A DNA stretch of 58,410 nucleotides, taken from the NCBI GenBank assembly GCA_028284885.1, contig JANQQW010000045.1, positions 1-58,410 on the forward strand, written 5' to 3'. The stretch comes from Planctomycetaceae bacterium (GTDB lineage Bacteria > Planctomycetota > Planctomycetia > Planctomycetales > Planctomycetaceae). Of the stretch, positions 46,131-55,563 are shown in pieces. The position numbers and the translations under genes are program-made. Position 1 is the first letter of the stretch, and every line of letters begins with the position of its first letter. The notes below the pieces were generated by a model. The model saw nothing but the letters and a program-made list of their open reading frames with translations. It searched no databases and was not told where the DNA came from.

Positions 46131-49052
46131 ATGAGTCGAACGCACCACCGAGACGTCGTTGAGTCGAGCCTGGAGCGGCACTGTCGCTCCACCGTTTCGG
46201 GGCCACTCGGTGCCGCACTGTTAGTGTGGCTGTGTGCCGTGCCGGTCTTGGCGGAGCAGCAACTCGAACTCGCGGCACCGTTCACGGACAACATGGTCCT
46301 CCAGAGGCAGTCCAAGGTGCCGATCTGGGGGTTCGCCACGCCCGGCAGCAAGGTGACGGTTCGATTCGCCGGTCAGGTGAAGACCGCGCGGGTCGGCGAC
46401 TCGGGGAAGTGGCGGCTCGATCTCGATCCACTCGACGCTTCGGCGGTCGAGCGAAGATTCGAGGTGAGCGACTCGGACGGCCGAGACGTCACCCTCGAAG
46501 GCGTCCTCGTCGGCGAGGTCTGGTTCTCCTCCGGACAGTCGAACATGGTCTGGACGGCCGGCAAGAGCCACTGCCGGGAGCTGGCTTCGAGACTCGCCGC
46601 GTCCGAAGTGGAGGTCCCGATTCGCGAGATCAACGTCCAGACCGTGTCGGCCCTGTATCCGCAGAGTCGGGCGACGTCCGACGGTGGGTGGAAGACGTCC
46701 CGCGAGGCGGCTGGTTTCTCCGCCCTTTCGTTGGCTTTCGCGAACGAACTCCACGAGGAGTTGGGAGTCCCGATCGGGATTCTCCTGAGCGCTCACAGCA
46801 ACACGCGGATCGAGGCGTTCACACAGCGTGAGGCGATCGAGGCACACCCCGGGTTGGAAAAGGACGCCGACCTGATTCACGACGCCGACCCGCTCACCGA
46901 GCAGGGCCGCGCCGCGTTCGAGCGCTACGAGGCCGACGTGAAGGCGTGGCAGAAGGAGGCGGGCGAGGCCGCTCAGGTCGTCGCACGGGTGCCCACCCGC
47001 CCGAGCCTACCTGGCATCGCCGGGATGTGGCGTGGACCGTCGCAGTTCTTCAACGGCAAGATCAATCCGGTGGTCCCGTACGCGGTTCGCGGTGCGATCT
47101 GGTGCCAGGGAACCAGCAACAGCGGTGACGGCCGCGTGTACGCCGCGCGTATGGAGGCGCTCGTCAACGGCTGGCGCGACGCGTGGGACATGCCTGACAT
47201 GCCCTTCTACTTCACGCAGATGCAGAGCTACGGCGCGGCCGGGACCGACGAGGTCGGCTTCGGCGACATTCGGCAGGCCCAACACCGGTTCTTCGTCGAC
47301 AACCGAGAGAACGTCGGGATGGTCGTCCAGTTCGACGTCAACTCGCAGAATCCGCGAGGGATTCACTACTCCAACAAGCTCCATCCCGGCATGCGGATGG
47401 CCCGGTGGGCGCTCGCCAAGCAGTACGGCAAGGAGGTCGCCTACACGGGGCCGATCTTCGCCGGGTACGAGGTCGAGGGCGAGAAGGTCGTCGTCCGGTT
47501 CGAGAAGGAGAGCCTGTTCGGCGGGCTGATGGTGGGCGGGAAGGGTTCCGAACGCGACTACCGCGATCTGGAGAAGTACTTCGAGCCCGCACGACCCACC
47601 CCCGGGGAGCAACTCGACCAGTTCCGCCTGTGCGGGGCCGACCAGAAGTGGTACGCCGCGGACGCGCGGATCGAGGGGGAGACCGTCGTCGTGACGTCGC
47701 CGCGCGTGCCGAAACCGGTCGGTGTGCAGTACGCCTACAACGCCGCTCCGGACGGCGCGAACCTGTACAACGTGGCCGGACTGCCGGCGACGCCGTTCGC
47801 ACAGATCGACGGCAAGTTCGTCTTCCTCGAAGACGACCTCGATCGGGCCGCCGAGTTGAAGGCTCGGTACGCCCGGTTCGTCGACCCGAAGTACCCGATC
47901 CTTCAGGTGGCCGAGTACTACCGCGACGGCGTCGTTGTCCAGCGGGGCCGCACGATCCCCGTGTGGGGACACGCGAACGTCGGTGAGACCGTGACCGTGA
48001 CTCTCGACGGGACGACGAGGACCGCCGTCGCCAACGAGTACCAGCAGTGGGCCGTCTCGTTCCCGCCTCGCGAGGCTTCGACGAAGCCGGTCACGTTGAC
48101 GGTCAAGACCACGAACGGGTTCAGCCGAACGGTCCGGGACGTTCTCGTGGGCGACGTGTGGTACCTGACCGGCAGCACGCTGCTGACCTCCGAGTCGGCG
48201 TACGACGCACGCGACGAGAACGCCGAGCCGCCCGAACCGATGCCGTTGGTTCGCGAGTTCAAGCGCAGGACCGCCGCCAGCAGTTTCGCCACTCCGCGAA
48301 AGCGGAAGTTCGAGACGGGTGGCGGCAAGTACCGCACCTACTGGTCCACGGCGGACTTCTCCCCGCCGGGACAGGGCGTGACGATGTTCGCCTACGAGTT
48401 CGCACGGTCACTCGGCCGCAAGGGGATCCCGCAGGGATTCGTCACGATGTCCTCCGGCAGCGGCGGATTCCGTGCCTCGCCCTTGTCGTGGACGTCGTTC
48501 GCCGGTGTGAAGAATCTGGAGCATCCTGCCTTCCGGGCCCGAGTCAACGAGTTGCTGCTGCAGTATCCCGGCTCGCAGGTCGCGAGGCGGGCGGTCTCGC
48601 GTCACCTCGACGAGGTCCGGGCGTTCGTCCGGGACACGGTCGAACTCGGCCGGAAGGAAGCGGACCCCGCCGAGTACCCCCTCGCCGCCCCGAGTTTCCC
48701 GGAGCCGGGCCGTGACAGCGAGATCGCGAAGGACACCATCCCGACCTACGCCTACAACTGGTGTGTGAGCCCGCTGACGCCGATGGGCGTGGCCGGCGTG
48801 GTCTGGGTTCCGTCCGAACACAACGTCGGCGAGACGCCGGCCGAGTACGCCGCCGAGATGGAGGCGTTCGCCGCGAGCCTGCCAGCCACGTATGGCCAAG
48901 CCGAAGTGCCGTTGCTGTACGCCCAACCCTCGTCGGAACTCGTCCCCGGCATCACTCTGCCGCAGATCGCGGGCGCCGAGGCCGTCACGTTCGACACTTG
49001 GCCGAAGAGCTTGAAGCCGTTGGCCGGAGAACTGGCTGAGAGGGCGAAGTAG
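46131..49052 (+). CDS. Two-domain sialate O-acetylesterase-like protein, second domain degenerate
   Basis: The 973-residue protein is started at ATG 46131, behind GGAA and ahead of a signal peptide (LGAALLVWLCAVPVLAEQQ). Domain 1 is a complete SASA-type esterase: DNMVLQRQSKVPIWGFATPG, then GEVWFSSGQSNM with nucleophile S137, and a distal IHYSNKLHPGMRMARWAL with the expected histidine. Domain 2 begins YYRDGVVVQRGRTIPVWGHA, the same opening, but the active segment reads VWYLTGSTLL. Thr683 occupies the serine position and the glutamine is lost. It later keeps LTPMGVAGVVWVPSEHNVGE in place of 'GviWyQGEsN'. Domain 2 is therefore probably non-catalytic. Domain 1 would remove acetyl groups from exported glycans. 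The gene closes the 37-49 kb operon. Confidence 0.82.
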   Translation: MSRTHHRDVVESSLERHCRSTVSGPLGAALLVWLCAVPVLAEQQLELAAPFTDNMVLQRQSKVPIWGFATPGSKVTVRFAGQVKTARVGDSGKWRLDLDPLDASAVERRFEVSDSDGRDVTLEGVLVGEVWFSSGQSNMVWTAGKSHCRELASRLAASEVEVPIREINVQTVSALYPQSRATSDGGWKTSREAAGFSALSLAFANELHEELGVPIGILLSAHSNTRIEAFTQREAIEAHPGLEKDADLIHDADPLTEQGRAAFERYEADVKAWQKEAGEAAQVVARVPTRPSLPGIAGMWRGPSQFFNGKINPVVPYAVRGAIWCQGTSNSGDGRVYAARMEALVNGWRDAWDMPDMPFYFTQMQSYGAAGTDEVGFGDIRQAQHRFFVDNRENVGMVVQFDVNSQNPRGIHYSNKLHPGMRMARWALAKQYGKEVAYTGPIFAGYEVEGEKVVVRFEKESLFGGLMVGGKGSERDYRDLEKYFEPARPTPGEQLDQFRLCGADQKWYAADARIEGETVVVTSPRVPKPVGVQYAYNAAPDGANLYNVAGLPATPFAQIDGKFVFLEDDLDRAAELKARYARFVDPKYPILQVAEYYRDGVVVQRGRTIPVWGHANVGETVTVTLDGTTRTAVANEYQQWAVSFPPREASTKPVTLTVKTTNGFSRTVRDVLVGDVWYLTGSTLLTSESAYDARDENAEPPEPMPLVREFKRRTAASSFATPRKRKFETGGGKYRTYWSTADFSPPGQGVTMFAYEFARSLGRKGIPQGFVTMSSGSGGFRASPLSWTSFAGVKNLEHPAFRARVNELLLQYPGSQVARRAVSRHLDEVRAFVRDTVELGRKEADPAEYPLAAPSFPEPGRDSEIAKDTIPTYAYNWCVSPLTPMGVAGVVWVPSEHNVGETPAEYAAEMEAFAASLPATYGQAEVPLLYAQPSSELVPGITLPQIAGAEAVTFDTWPKSLKPLAGELAERAK

Positions 49053-49177
49053 CCGACCGGTTCGGCCAAGGTCGAGCCGTCGTCACCCGCCACTGGCCAG
49101 ACCGGGCCGATCGAGCGGCTCCTGATTCGAATGCGAGGCGCGTCCGTCGTCGGACGTATGGCCGAGTGAGGAGCCGC

Positions 49178-52006
49178 CTAGCGGAACACGTCCCTCCGCA
49201 CGACGTGCGACGTGGGCAGCAGGTTGTCCCGGCGGGCGTTCGCGACCGCGTCCCGGCCCTCGCCGCGGTGGGCGTAGAGCGCGCGGCCCGGGCTGACGAA
49301 CTCGTTCCACCGCCGCTCGAACACCTCGACGAGGTCCCGGTTCCGCGCGAGCTCCGTCGGCACGGCGTGCAGCATCACCGTCTTGCGGGTCCGCTCGCGG
49401 AAGAACCGGCCGACGACCGACGGCAGCAACCACGACAGCCACGTCTCCCGCCGCAGCTCGACCTTCCGCGGGACGACGTACCGCGGCTTGTCGAGCGGGC
49501 CGAGCACCTCGGCGACCGCCTCGGCGAAGGTCCGCGAGTCCTGCTCGCTCGAGTCGCGGAGGAACATCCGCACGTAGCCGCCGGAACGCTCGCCGTGCTG
49601 CAGGTCTCCCGCCGTGATCCGTTTCGCGTCGTGCAGGGCGAACAACACGGCTCGACCGATCGCGATCGTCAGCGAACGGTCGTTCCACGGCTCGCGGGCC
49701 TTCTCGAACGGCGGGAACTCGACCGCTTCTGCCGTCCCGGACCGACACTCGACCGTCTCGACCGCCTCGCCGTGGTACGGCTCGCCGACGCCCCAGGCGG
49801 CCCGTGCCTCCGCCCGACGGGCGACGCGGGCGAGCATGTCCGCGTTCAGGGCCGCGACGGATCCCTCGAGCCCTTCCGGCCGGAGTTCCGTGAAGGCCGC
49901 GTGGACGTGGCCCACGCCCCGTTCGACCACGCCGTCGTCCGTCACGCCGAACGTCGTCCCGTGCTTATTCGTGAACCGGCGGTAGTCGTCCAGCCCCTTC
50001 GCGAACTCCGGCGCAATGCAGACGACGTCCCAGTTGTCGGCCACCTTGTCCGGCTCGTCCGGGTCGATGCGGATCGACCGGCCGCGGAGCTGGTTGAACG
50101 ACATCGACGTGGTGACGGTCGTCAGGTCGACCAGCACGTTGATCTTGTTCGCGTCCCAGCCCTCGCCGAGCAGGCCTCGCGTGCCGACGAGACATCGTGT
50201 GACGCCCCGCTGGAACAGCTCGGTGATCATCTCGACGTAGTGCCGGGGCGACCAGTCGCGGCCGCGGCCGGAGACGACGTGGAAGCCGTCCTCCTCGGCC
50301 AGCACGAGTTGGACCTGGTAGTCGCGTTCGTCGAACCACTGCCGGGCCGCCTCGTCGAAGCGGTCGGCCATGTCGTCGTCGACGAGAACGCTCGCCCCGG
50401 TGACGAGGACCGGGTCGAGCGCGTCGGTCTCCGGGTCGGACAGGACGGTTCGGAAGGCCGCGACGGCACCACCGGACTCCTCGTCCAGCAGGTGCGAGAC
50501 CTCCGTCGAGACGGACGAGGTCTTCTCGAAGTCGGCGACGACGACGGCCCGCAGCCGGTCGCCGAGGACGGCCGCCTCCGCCTTCAGGATCGGCACGACG
50601 GCCCGCGTCTTCGCACGCGAGAACGCCAGCACGCGGCCGACCGGCGAGAGACAGGCCCGGATGCCGCTCGCCGTGATCATCAGGCCGAGCAGCCGCAACC
50701 GTTGGACCACCTCGTCCGCCCGACGATGGTCCTCGGAGTCCGGCGACCGCTGCAGGTGGTGCCGGACGAAGCGGTCGAGTACCGTCGGCACGAAGCTCAT
50801 CGGCTCGACGTCGCCGAGTTCCCGGGGTGAGAGGCCGAGCTGGGGAACGCCGTCCGGCAGCGGCAGGTCGCGTGACACGAGCATCAGCCGGCCGTGCTCG
50901 GCGAGCGACGGGTCACGCCGCTCGAACGCCTTCCAGTCCGGGACGACGCCCGTCGGCAGGCGGCGTTCGGCCAGCGTCCGGGTGAGCCAGCCGGTCAACG
51001 TGCCGTCGTTCGCGGCACCGTCGTCCGGCTCCGAGTCGTCTTCGCCCTCGACCGGTTCGCAGAGTCGGTCGACGATCTCGTAGAACCGTTCGTCCGCCTT
51101 CGCGACGAACCGGAGTTCGTCCTCCTCCGGCCGGACGAGGTAGGCGAGATCCTGGAACGGTGCGAGGAACCCGTCCTTCACGACGCCCGGCACGGGCACC
51201 TCGTAGTCGATCGGCCCGAAGTACTCGCGATACCGCTCGGCGTCCTCCGACGCGTCGCCGTCGAGGTCGGGCGGCGTTGCGGTGAGCCCCACGACGACGG
51301 GCCCTTCGAGGAAGTCCTGCGCATCGGCGAGCACGCGCCCCCAGTGCCCCTTGAGGTGATGACACTCGTCGAGAATCACCATGCCGACGTTCTGGTCCCG
51401 TAGTCGCGTCAGCGTCTGCATCGCCGAGTCGTGAAGCAGGTCCAGCGAGTCCCCGCCGCGGGCCTGCTCGTCGCGCACGTCCTTCCGGTGCGCCGCGAGG
51501 CGGTCGTCGTGGTACGCCCGGTTGTGTCGAGCGAGGTCGGCGATCCAGACGGCGGCCTCCTCGGCGTCGACGGCGTCACCGTTCTGGACGAGGTGCTCGA
51601 CCCACCGCTGCAGGGCCCGCGCGTCGAGCGAGTCCGAGTCGCGAGCCGGCAGCGTGACCGACTGGTACGTCAACGACGTGAGCACCCCCGGGCGGCGTGG
51701 GTCCGTGCTGACGGTCCCGGGCACGTCGGGCAGGGTGAACAACTCGGTCCGGGCCGCCCACTGGGCCTGGATGGCCGAGTTCGGCGACAGCACGACGGCC
51801 GGACGGCGGACGCACTCCGCCCACAGGTACAGCCCGAGCACCGTCTTGCCGGACCCGGGCGGGGCGACGACGTGCAGCCGGTGTCCGCCACGCTGTAGCT
51901 TCTCGCGGGCGATCTCGACGACGTCCTGCTGCGACGGTCTCAGCTCACCGCGAAACCGGACGTCCGGAAAGACGATGCCGTTCAAGCTCGACTGTTCGGA
52001 CTCCAT
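49178..52006 (-). CDS. Superfamily 2 DECH-box helicase
   Basis: The 942-residue protein begins FRGELRPSQQDVVEIAREKL, a DNA-translocase type Q region. Helicase motifs are Walker A APPGSGKT (48-55), VVILDECHHL with DECH (213-216), GLTATPP (motif III) and QLRGRSIRIDP near residue 637 (motif VI). A long C-terminal region (~700-942) is unrecognised, with short motifs such as ARNRDLVEVFERRWNEFVSP. No nuclease or methylase domain is visible. The nearest relatives are stand-alone DEAD/DEAH helicases of unknown job; some are defence-linked, but no partner gene here supports this. It ends 27 bases before the first epimerase gene, both on the minus strand. Confidence 0.82.
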   Translation of the reverse strand: MESEQSSLNGIVFPDVRFRGELRPSQQDVVEIAREKLQRGGHRLHVVAPPGSGKTVLGLYLWAECVRRPAVVLSPNSAIQAQWAARTELFTLPDVPGTVSTDPRRPGVLTSLTYQSVTLPARDSDSLDARALQRWVEHLVQNGDAVDAEEAAVWIADLARHNRAYHDDRLAAHRKDVRDEQARGGDSLDLLHDSAMQTLTRLRDQNVGMVILDECHHLKGHWGRVLADAQDFLEGPVVVGLTATPPDLDGDASEDAERYREYFGPIDYEVPVPGVVKDGFLAPFQDLAYLVRPEEDELRFVAKADERFYEIVDRLCEPVEGEDDSEPDDGAANDGTLTGWLTRTLAERRLPTGVVPDWKAFERRDPSLAEHGRLMLVSRDLPLPDGVPQLGLSPRELGDVEPMSFVPTVLDRFVRHHLQRSPDSEDHRRADEVVQRLRLLGLMITASGIRACLSPVGRVLAFSRAKTRAVVPILKAEAAVLGDRLRAVVVADFEKTSSVSTEVSHLLDEESGGAVAAFRTVLSDPETDALDPVLVTGASVLVDDDMADRFDEAARQWFDERDYQVQLVLAEEDGFHVVSGRGRDWSPRHYVEMITELFQRGVTRCLVGTRGLLGEGWDANKINVLVDLTTVTTSMSFNQLRGRSIRIDPDEPDKVADNWDVVCIAPEFAKGLDDYRRFTNKHGTTFGVTDDGVVERGVGHVHAAFTELRPEGLEGSVAALNADMLARVARRAEARAAWGVGEPYHGEAVETVECRSGTAEAVEFPPFEKAREPWNDRSLTIAIGRAVLFALHDAKRITAGDLQHGERSGGYVRMFLRDSSEQDSRTFAEAVAEVLGPLDKPRYVVPRKVELRRETWLSWLLPSVVGRFFRERTRKTVMLHAVPTELARNRDLVEVFERRWNEFVSPGRALYAHRGEGRDAVANARRDNLLPTSHVVRRDVFR

Positions 52007-52033
52007 TCGCCTCGCGTCTCCGGGGTCGCCGCT

Positions 52034-52972
52034 TCAGTCGCCTCGCTGGGCGAACCACTCGATCGTTCGCCGCAGCCCCTCGTCGAAGTCGACGGCCGGG
52101 TCATAGCCCAGGTCCCGTTTCGCGGCGGTCACGTCGGCGCGGGAGTCACGGACGTCGCCGACTCGAGCGGGCCCGAACTCGGGGTCCGTCGGCTTCCCGA
52201 GCGTGTCGCACACGGCCTCCAGTAGCTGCAGCACCGAACGCGTCTCGCCGGTGCCGACGTTGTAGACGCGACCTGCGACGCCGGGCACGGTCGCCGCGAG
52301 CAGGTTCGCCTGCACGACCGAGTCGACGTAGACGAAGTCGCGAGTCTGCCCGCCGTCGCCGTGCACGACGGGGCGTTTGCCGGCGAGCATCAACGAGACG
52401 AACAGCGGCAGCACGGCCGAGTACGGCCCCGTCGGATCCTGCCGTGGGCCGAAGACGTTGAAGTACCGCAGGCGGACCGTCTCGAGGCCGAGGCTGTGCG
52501 AGAAGCTCTCGCAGTAGGCCTCGCCGGCGTACTTGGCGGCCGCGTACGGGGAGAGCAGCTGCGGCGGTCGGCTCTCGTCGATGCTGCCCGCGGCCCCGCT
52601 GCCGTACACGCTGCAGGAACCCGAGTAGACGACGCGGCTCGTGCCGGCCTGCTTCGCCGCCTCGAGCACGTTCAACGTCCCGGTCGCCGTCGCCGCGTGG
52701 GCGAGTCGCGGATCCTCGACGCTCTGCGGCACGGAGACGAGCGAGGCGAGGTGGAAGACGACGTCCGACCCTTCGACGGCGGCCGTCGTCGCGTCACGGT
52801 CGGCCACGTCTCCTTCGACGAACTCGATCTCGTCGGCGACCGACGCGAGGTTGTCGAGCCGTCCCGTGCTTAGGTCGTCGAACACGCGGACGCGGACGCC
52901 GTCGGCGACGAGTCGTTCCACGAGGTGCGAGCCGATGAAGCCGGCCCCTCCGGTGACCAAGGCGGTTTGCAC
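52034..52972 (-). CDS. NAD-dependent nucleotide-sugar epimerase (GalE-like)
   Basis: The 312-residue protein starts at GTG 52972 with [20 protein letters not shown], the Rossmann cofactor motif of extended SDR enzymes. The catalytic S118 (VVYSGSCSVYG) and Y143-x-x-x-K147 (SPYAAAKYAGE) are intact. LRYFNVFGPRQDPTGPYS and VYNVGTGETRSVLQLLE are typical of UDP-hexose epimerases; the exact sugar cannot be assigned. It would supply activated sugars for surface glycans. It lies downstream of the pilin-like array and shares the opening [15 protein letters not shown] with the second epimerase at 57729. Confidence 0.88.
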   Translation of the reverse strand: MQTALVTGGAGFIGSHLVERLVADGVRVRVFDDLSTGRLDNLASVADEIEFVEGDVADRDATTAAVEGSDVVFHLASLVSVPQSVEDPRLAHAATATGTLNVLEAAKQAGTSRVVYSGSCSVYGSGAAGSIDESRPPQLLSPYAAAKYAGEAYCESFSHSLGLETVRLRYFNVFGPRQDPTGPYSAVLPLFVSLMLAGKRPVVHGDGGQTRDFVYVDSVVQANLLAATVPGVAGRVYNVGTGETRSVLQLLEAVCDTLGKPTDPEFGPARVGDVRDSRADVTAAKRDLGYDPAVDFDEGLRRTIEWFAQRGD

Positions 52973-53075
52973 GTCTACCAGTCCCTTCGCCGAGCGTTCG
53001 CGTCCCGTCTGACGGAACGAAGCCTACCAGCCGCGCCGACAGGCACAAGACCACGACGGGGCTCGCCGAGCGAAG

Positions 53076-53405
53076 TCAGTGGTTCTCCGGGCCGTTGCCG
53101 TTGTCGTACTTCGGCTGCGGTTTCACCTGCCGGATCTCCGTGCAGTCACAGTCGTCCCCACGGTCCTTGAAGGCGGAGCCGGAGACGTACGAGTGGTACG
53201 GCTTCTTGAGCCCGTCGTACTTGAAGGACTGCGAGATGGTCCCGAACGCGTTCGAGACGTCGTTCAGTTCCTGGTTGACGGCCTTGGAGACCGCGTGCAG
53301 TCCGACGACGAGCATGAGCACGCCGACGGTCAGCACCAGGACCAGTTCGGCCGAGATGACGAGGCCGACCTCGTCGTTCCAGAGCGCCCGCGCGAGACGA
53401 AGCAT
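53076..53405 (-). CDS. Pilin-like small protein, array copy A
   Basis: The 109-residue protein begins MLRLARALWNDEVGLVISAE, then a hydrophobic helix LVLVLTVGVLMLVVGLHAV. The later region has NQELNDVSNAFGTISQSFKY, then a C-terminal DDCDCTEIRQVKPQPKYDN. The short positive leader before G-x-x-x-S-A-E and the helix resemble type IVb (Flp/Tad) prepilins, but the glutamate is at +6 from the glycine rather than the usual +5. This is a planctomycete-wide family often mislabelled as an aminotransferase. The purine-rich TAGGGGAC lies before the ATG. Of the five copies, A has the simplest N-terminus extension (LARAL). Confidence 0.75.
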   Translation of the reverse strand: MLRLARALWNDEVGLVISAELVLVLTVGVLMLVVGLHAVSKAVNQELNDVSNAFGTISQSFKYDGLKKPYHSYVSGSAFKDRGDDCDCTEIRQVKPQPKYDNGNGPENH

Positions 53406-53634
53406 TTCGAGTCCCCTACCGCTGTGTGAGAGATGCGTGAGAGAGACGCCGAACTCCGTCGGCGTTTCCGACTCGAACCACCGTCCGTGCGGGACGAGTC
53501 GTCGGTGGTTGACGCAGGCAACGTGCCCGGCGTCTCACGAGCCCGTCGCGAACGGACGACAAGTCCACCGTGCACAGCACCTTGTGTCGCGTTCACGTTC
53601 TTTGGCGCGTTCGCCCACGAGTCGATGCGCGCAA

Positions 53635-53675
53635 GGGAACGCGAACAACACGCTGAGCGCGCTGTTCGCGTTCCC
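53635..53675 (-). terminator. Hairpin downstream of array copy B
   Basis: GGGAACGCGAACA and TGTTCGCGTTCCC form a perfect 13-bp stem with a 15-base loop. It starts 31 bases after the copy B stop on the minus strand. No T-run is visible. Confidence 0.65.
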
Positions 53676-53706
53676 GTTCGTTCCGACCGGCCGCGGGACC
53701 GACGGC

Positions 53707-54048
53707 TCAGTCGTTCTCGGCCCTGCCGCTGGAACTCCCGTCCTTCTTGGGTCGCGGTCGGACCTCGATGATCTCCGCGCAGTCGCACTCGTCTGCCTTG
53801 TCGCCGTACGCGCTGCCGGCGACGAAGGCGTGACAGCCGTACTTGCCCGAGGGCTTCTCGAATCCGTCGTAGCTGTACGACTGGTCGAGCGCTCCGATCG
53901 CGCTCGCGATGTCCCCCAGTTCGTAGTTCACCGCCTTGGTGACGGCGTGCAGTCCGACGACCAGCATCAGAACGCCGATCGTCAGCACCAGGACCAGTTC
54001 GGCCGAGATGACGAGACCGACCTCGTCGTGCCACAGCTTGCGCAACAT
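53707..54048 (-). CDS. Pilin-like small protein, array copy B
   Basis: The 113-residue protein begins MLRKLWHDEVGLVISAELVL and continues with the helix LTIGVLMLVVGLHAVTKAV. The central part is NYELGDIASAIGALDQSYSY, followed by a short Lys/Gly-rich turn (FEKPSGKYGCHAFVAGSAYG). The C-terminal motif is DECDCAEIIEVRPRPKKDG. It carries an extra cysteine in YGCHAFVAGS, which copies A, C and D lack and copy E also has. The leader upstream contains AAAGGTTGGAAG before the ATG. Probably exported and anchored by the N-terminal helix. Function is unknown. Confidence 0.75.
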   Translation of the reverse strand: MLRKLWHDEVGLVISAELVLVLTIGVLMLVVGLHAVTKAVNYELGDIASAIGALDQSYSYDGFEKPSGKYGCHAFVAGSAYGDKADECDCAEIIEVRPRPKKDGSSSGRAEND

Positions 54049-54540
54049 TCTTCCAACCTTTCGCGTGCAGAGAGGTGAGTCCGGGCCGGTCGGCTCGGAC
54101 GGTCGAACTCGCGGGACTCGGGGATGCGTGGTCCCCTCGGGCGTCTCGCGAACTCGTGCTTGGCGACGACGTGTCGCCCGTGTGTCTGGTTGTCGTGCAC
54201 CCGGAGGTGCGTCGTTCGTGTCGAAGAGGGGCCGTCGGGTCCCACCCGACGACCCCCGGGGACTCGCGGAACCCGCTGTCTCGTGCGAGTGCTCTCTCAC
54301 CTTCACCCGCACACGAGTTCCGCCGAGTGCTTGACGATGCCGGAACGCATCATGCGCGCCGCCCTACGACAACACGGTCACGCCGCGAGGTGGGGCGTGG
54401 ACGGAAGCGGCCCGGCGAGCACGACTTGCCGCGTCGCCGTTGCTCTCGAAGCGTTGCAGCGTTGCAACGTCGCGTGTTGCGGTCGTTCAACAAGGCGAAC
54501 GAACAAGGCGCAACGAAGTTCGAACAGACCCCGCGCGCAA
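54049..54540. other. Spacer between array copies B and C
   Basis: About 490 bases contain no credible gene. A CGTTGCA/TGCAACG-rich palindromic patch lies near 54452-54475. The stretch should hold the promoter of copy B and the downstream region of copy C. Confidence 0.4.
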
Positions 54541-54582
54541 CGACGAGAACCCCGGAGGACGAGTCCCCCGGGGTTCGAGTCG
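54541..54582 (-). terminator. Hairpin downstream of array copy C
   Basis: GAACCCCGG and CCGGGGTTC pair perfectly, with an outer CGAC/GTCG continuing the stem after two mismatches, around a 12-base loop. It starts 41 bases after the copy C stop. Confidence 0.6.
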
Positions 54583-54623
54583 TGTTGTCGGCCGGTCCTC
54601 GGTGGCGAGGACCGAGTCGGAGA

Positions 54624-54959
54624 TCAGTCGTTCTCCGGGCCGTTGCCGTTGTCGACCTTCGGGGCCGGACGGACCTCGATGATCTCGCTGCAGTCGCACT
54701 CGTCCGCGGCGTCACGGTAGGCCGAGCCACGAACGGCGGCGTGGAAGCCACCCTCGCCGTTCGGGTTCACGAACCCGTCGTAGACGTAGGACTGGTCGAT
54801 CGCACCGAAGGCGCCGGCGATGTCCGACAGCTCTTGGTTGACGGCCTTCGTGACGGCGTGCAGGCCGACGACGAGCATCAGCACGCCGATGGTGAGCACG
54901 AGAACGAGTTCAGCGGAGATGACGAGGCCAGCCTCGTCGTTCCAGAGCTTGCGCAACAT
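54624..54959 (-). CDS. Pilin-like small protein, array copy C
   Basis: The 111-residue protein begins MLRKLWNDEAGLVISAELVL with the same helix as copies B and D. Its centre, NQELSDIAGAFGAIDQSYVY, and the turn GFVNPNGEGGFHAAVRGSAY are closest to copy D. The C-terminal motif is DECDCSEIIEVRPAPKVDN. The leader has AAGGTTTCAAGAC directly before the ATG, nearly the same as that of copy D, and a TGAGAGATGCGTG word shared with copy A lies upstream. Probably exported, membrane-anchored and oligomer-forming; function is unknown. Confidence 0.75.
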   Translation of the reverse strand: MLRKLWNDEAGLVISAELVLVLTIGVLMLVVGLHAVTKAVNQELSDIAGAFGAIDQSYVYDGFVNPNGEGGFHAAVRGSAYRDAADECDCSEIIEVRPAPKVDNGNGPEND

Positions 54960-55475
54960 AGTCTTGAAACCTTGATCTTGCGTAGTTTGCGTGTTGAGAG
55001 ATGCGTGCGACCACCGGGGCGGTCGCGGTGCCGTTCGACTCGTCGCGTGCCTGGCCGGGCTCGCGTCTCGTCGTTCGGCGTGAGCTCCGGACTGCCGTCC
55101 TCGGCCCGACTCGTTCGGCAACCCGGCTGGCCGGCCTGGTCGCCCACTCGTGCACGGAGTGTCTTCGCTCGGCGGACGAGTCCGCCGTTGTTCGCTGACC
55201 GGGTCCGATCCGCCGACCGAACCCGGCTCTCTGCACGCCGCGGGAAGAACGGCCGTTGCCGTCACCGTGGCGTTCGGGCAACGGTCCAACAGAATCCGTG
55301 CCGGTCGGCGAACCACCCCGACCGCCAAGCCCCCGACCACGCGTCACAAACGGCAGTCGTGACAACCGGTTGTGTCGTCCAGCGCGGGCTCTGCGGACGC
55401 GTTGCCGGATTGCAACAGCGTCAACGCGTCCGAACGTCCACTGCGCGCGGTTGACAGGGTTCGTTGGCGCACGGG
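54960..55475. other. Spacer between array copies C and D, with shared upstream element
   Basis: About 515 bases hold no credible gene. TGAGAGATGCGTG at 54995-55007, some 36-48 bases upstream of copy C, is exactly repeated upstream of copy A at 53427-53439. No clear -35/-10 pair was found. Confidence 0.5.
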
Positions 55476-55507
55476 AACGACCCGGGACGAAACCGCCCCG
55501 GGTCGTT
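55476..55507 (-). terminator. Hairpin downstream of array copy D
   Basis: AACGACCCGGG and CCCGGGTCGTT form a perfect 11-bp stem around a 10-base loop. It starts about 56 bases after the copy D stop. Confidence 0.6.
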
Positions 55508-55563
55508 CGAGTGTCGTCTTCACGCGTGACCGTCGAGCGTCACACGGTTCGAGTCAGGCCGAC

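Noticed and set aside
53095..54078. Long plus-strand frames opposite the pilin-like array
   Set aside because: They alternate with the real minus-strand genes and lack conservation of motifs; the minus-strand proteins share a family pattern.
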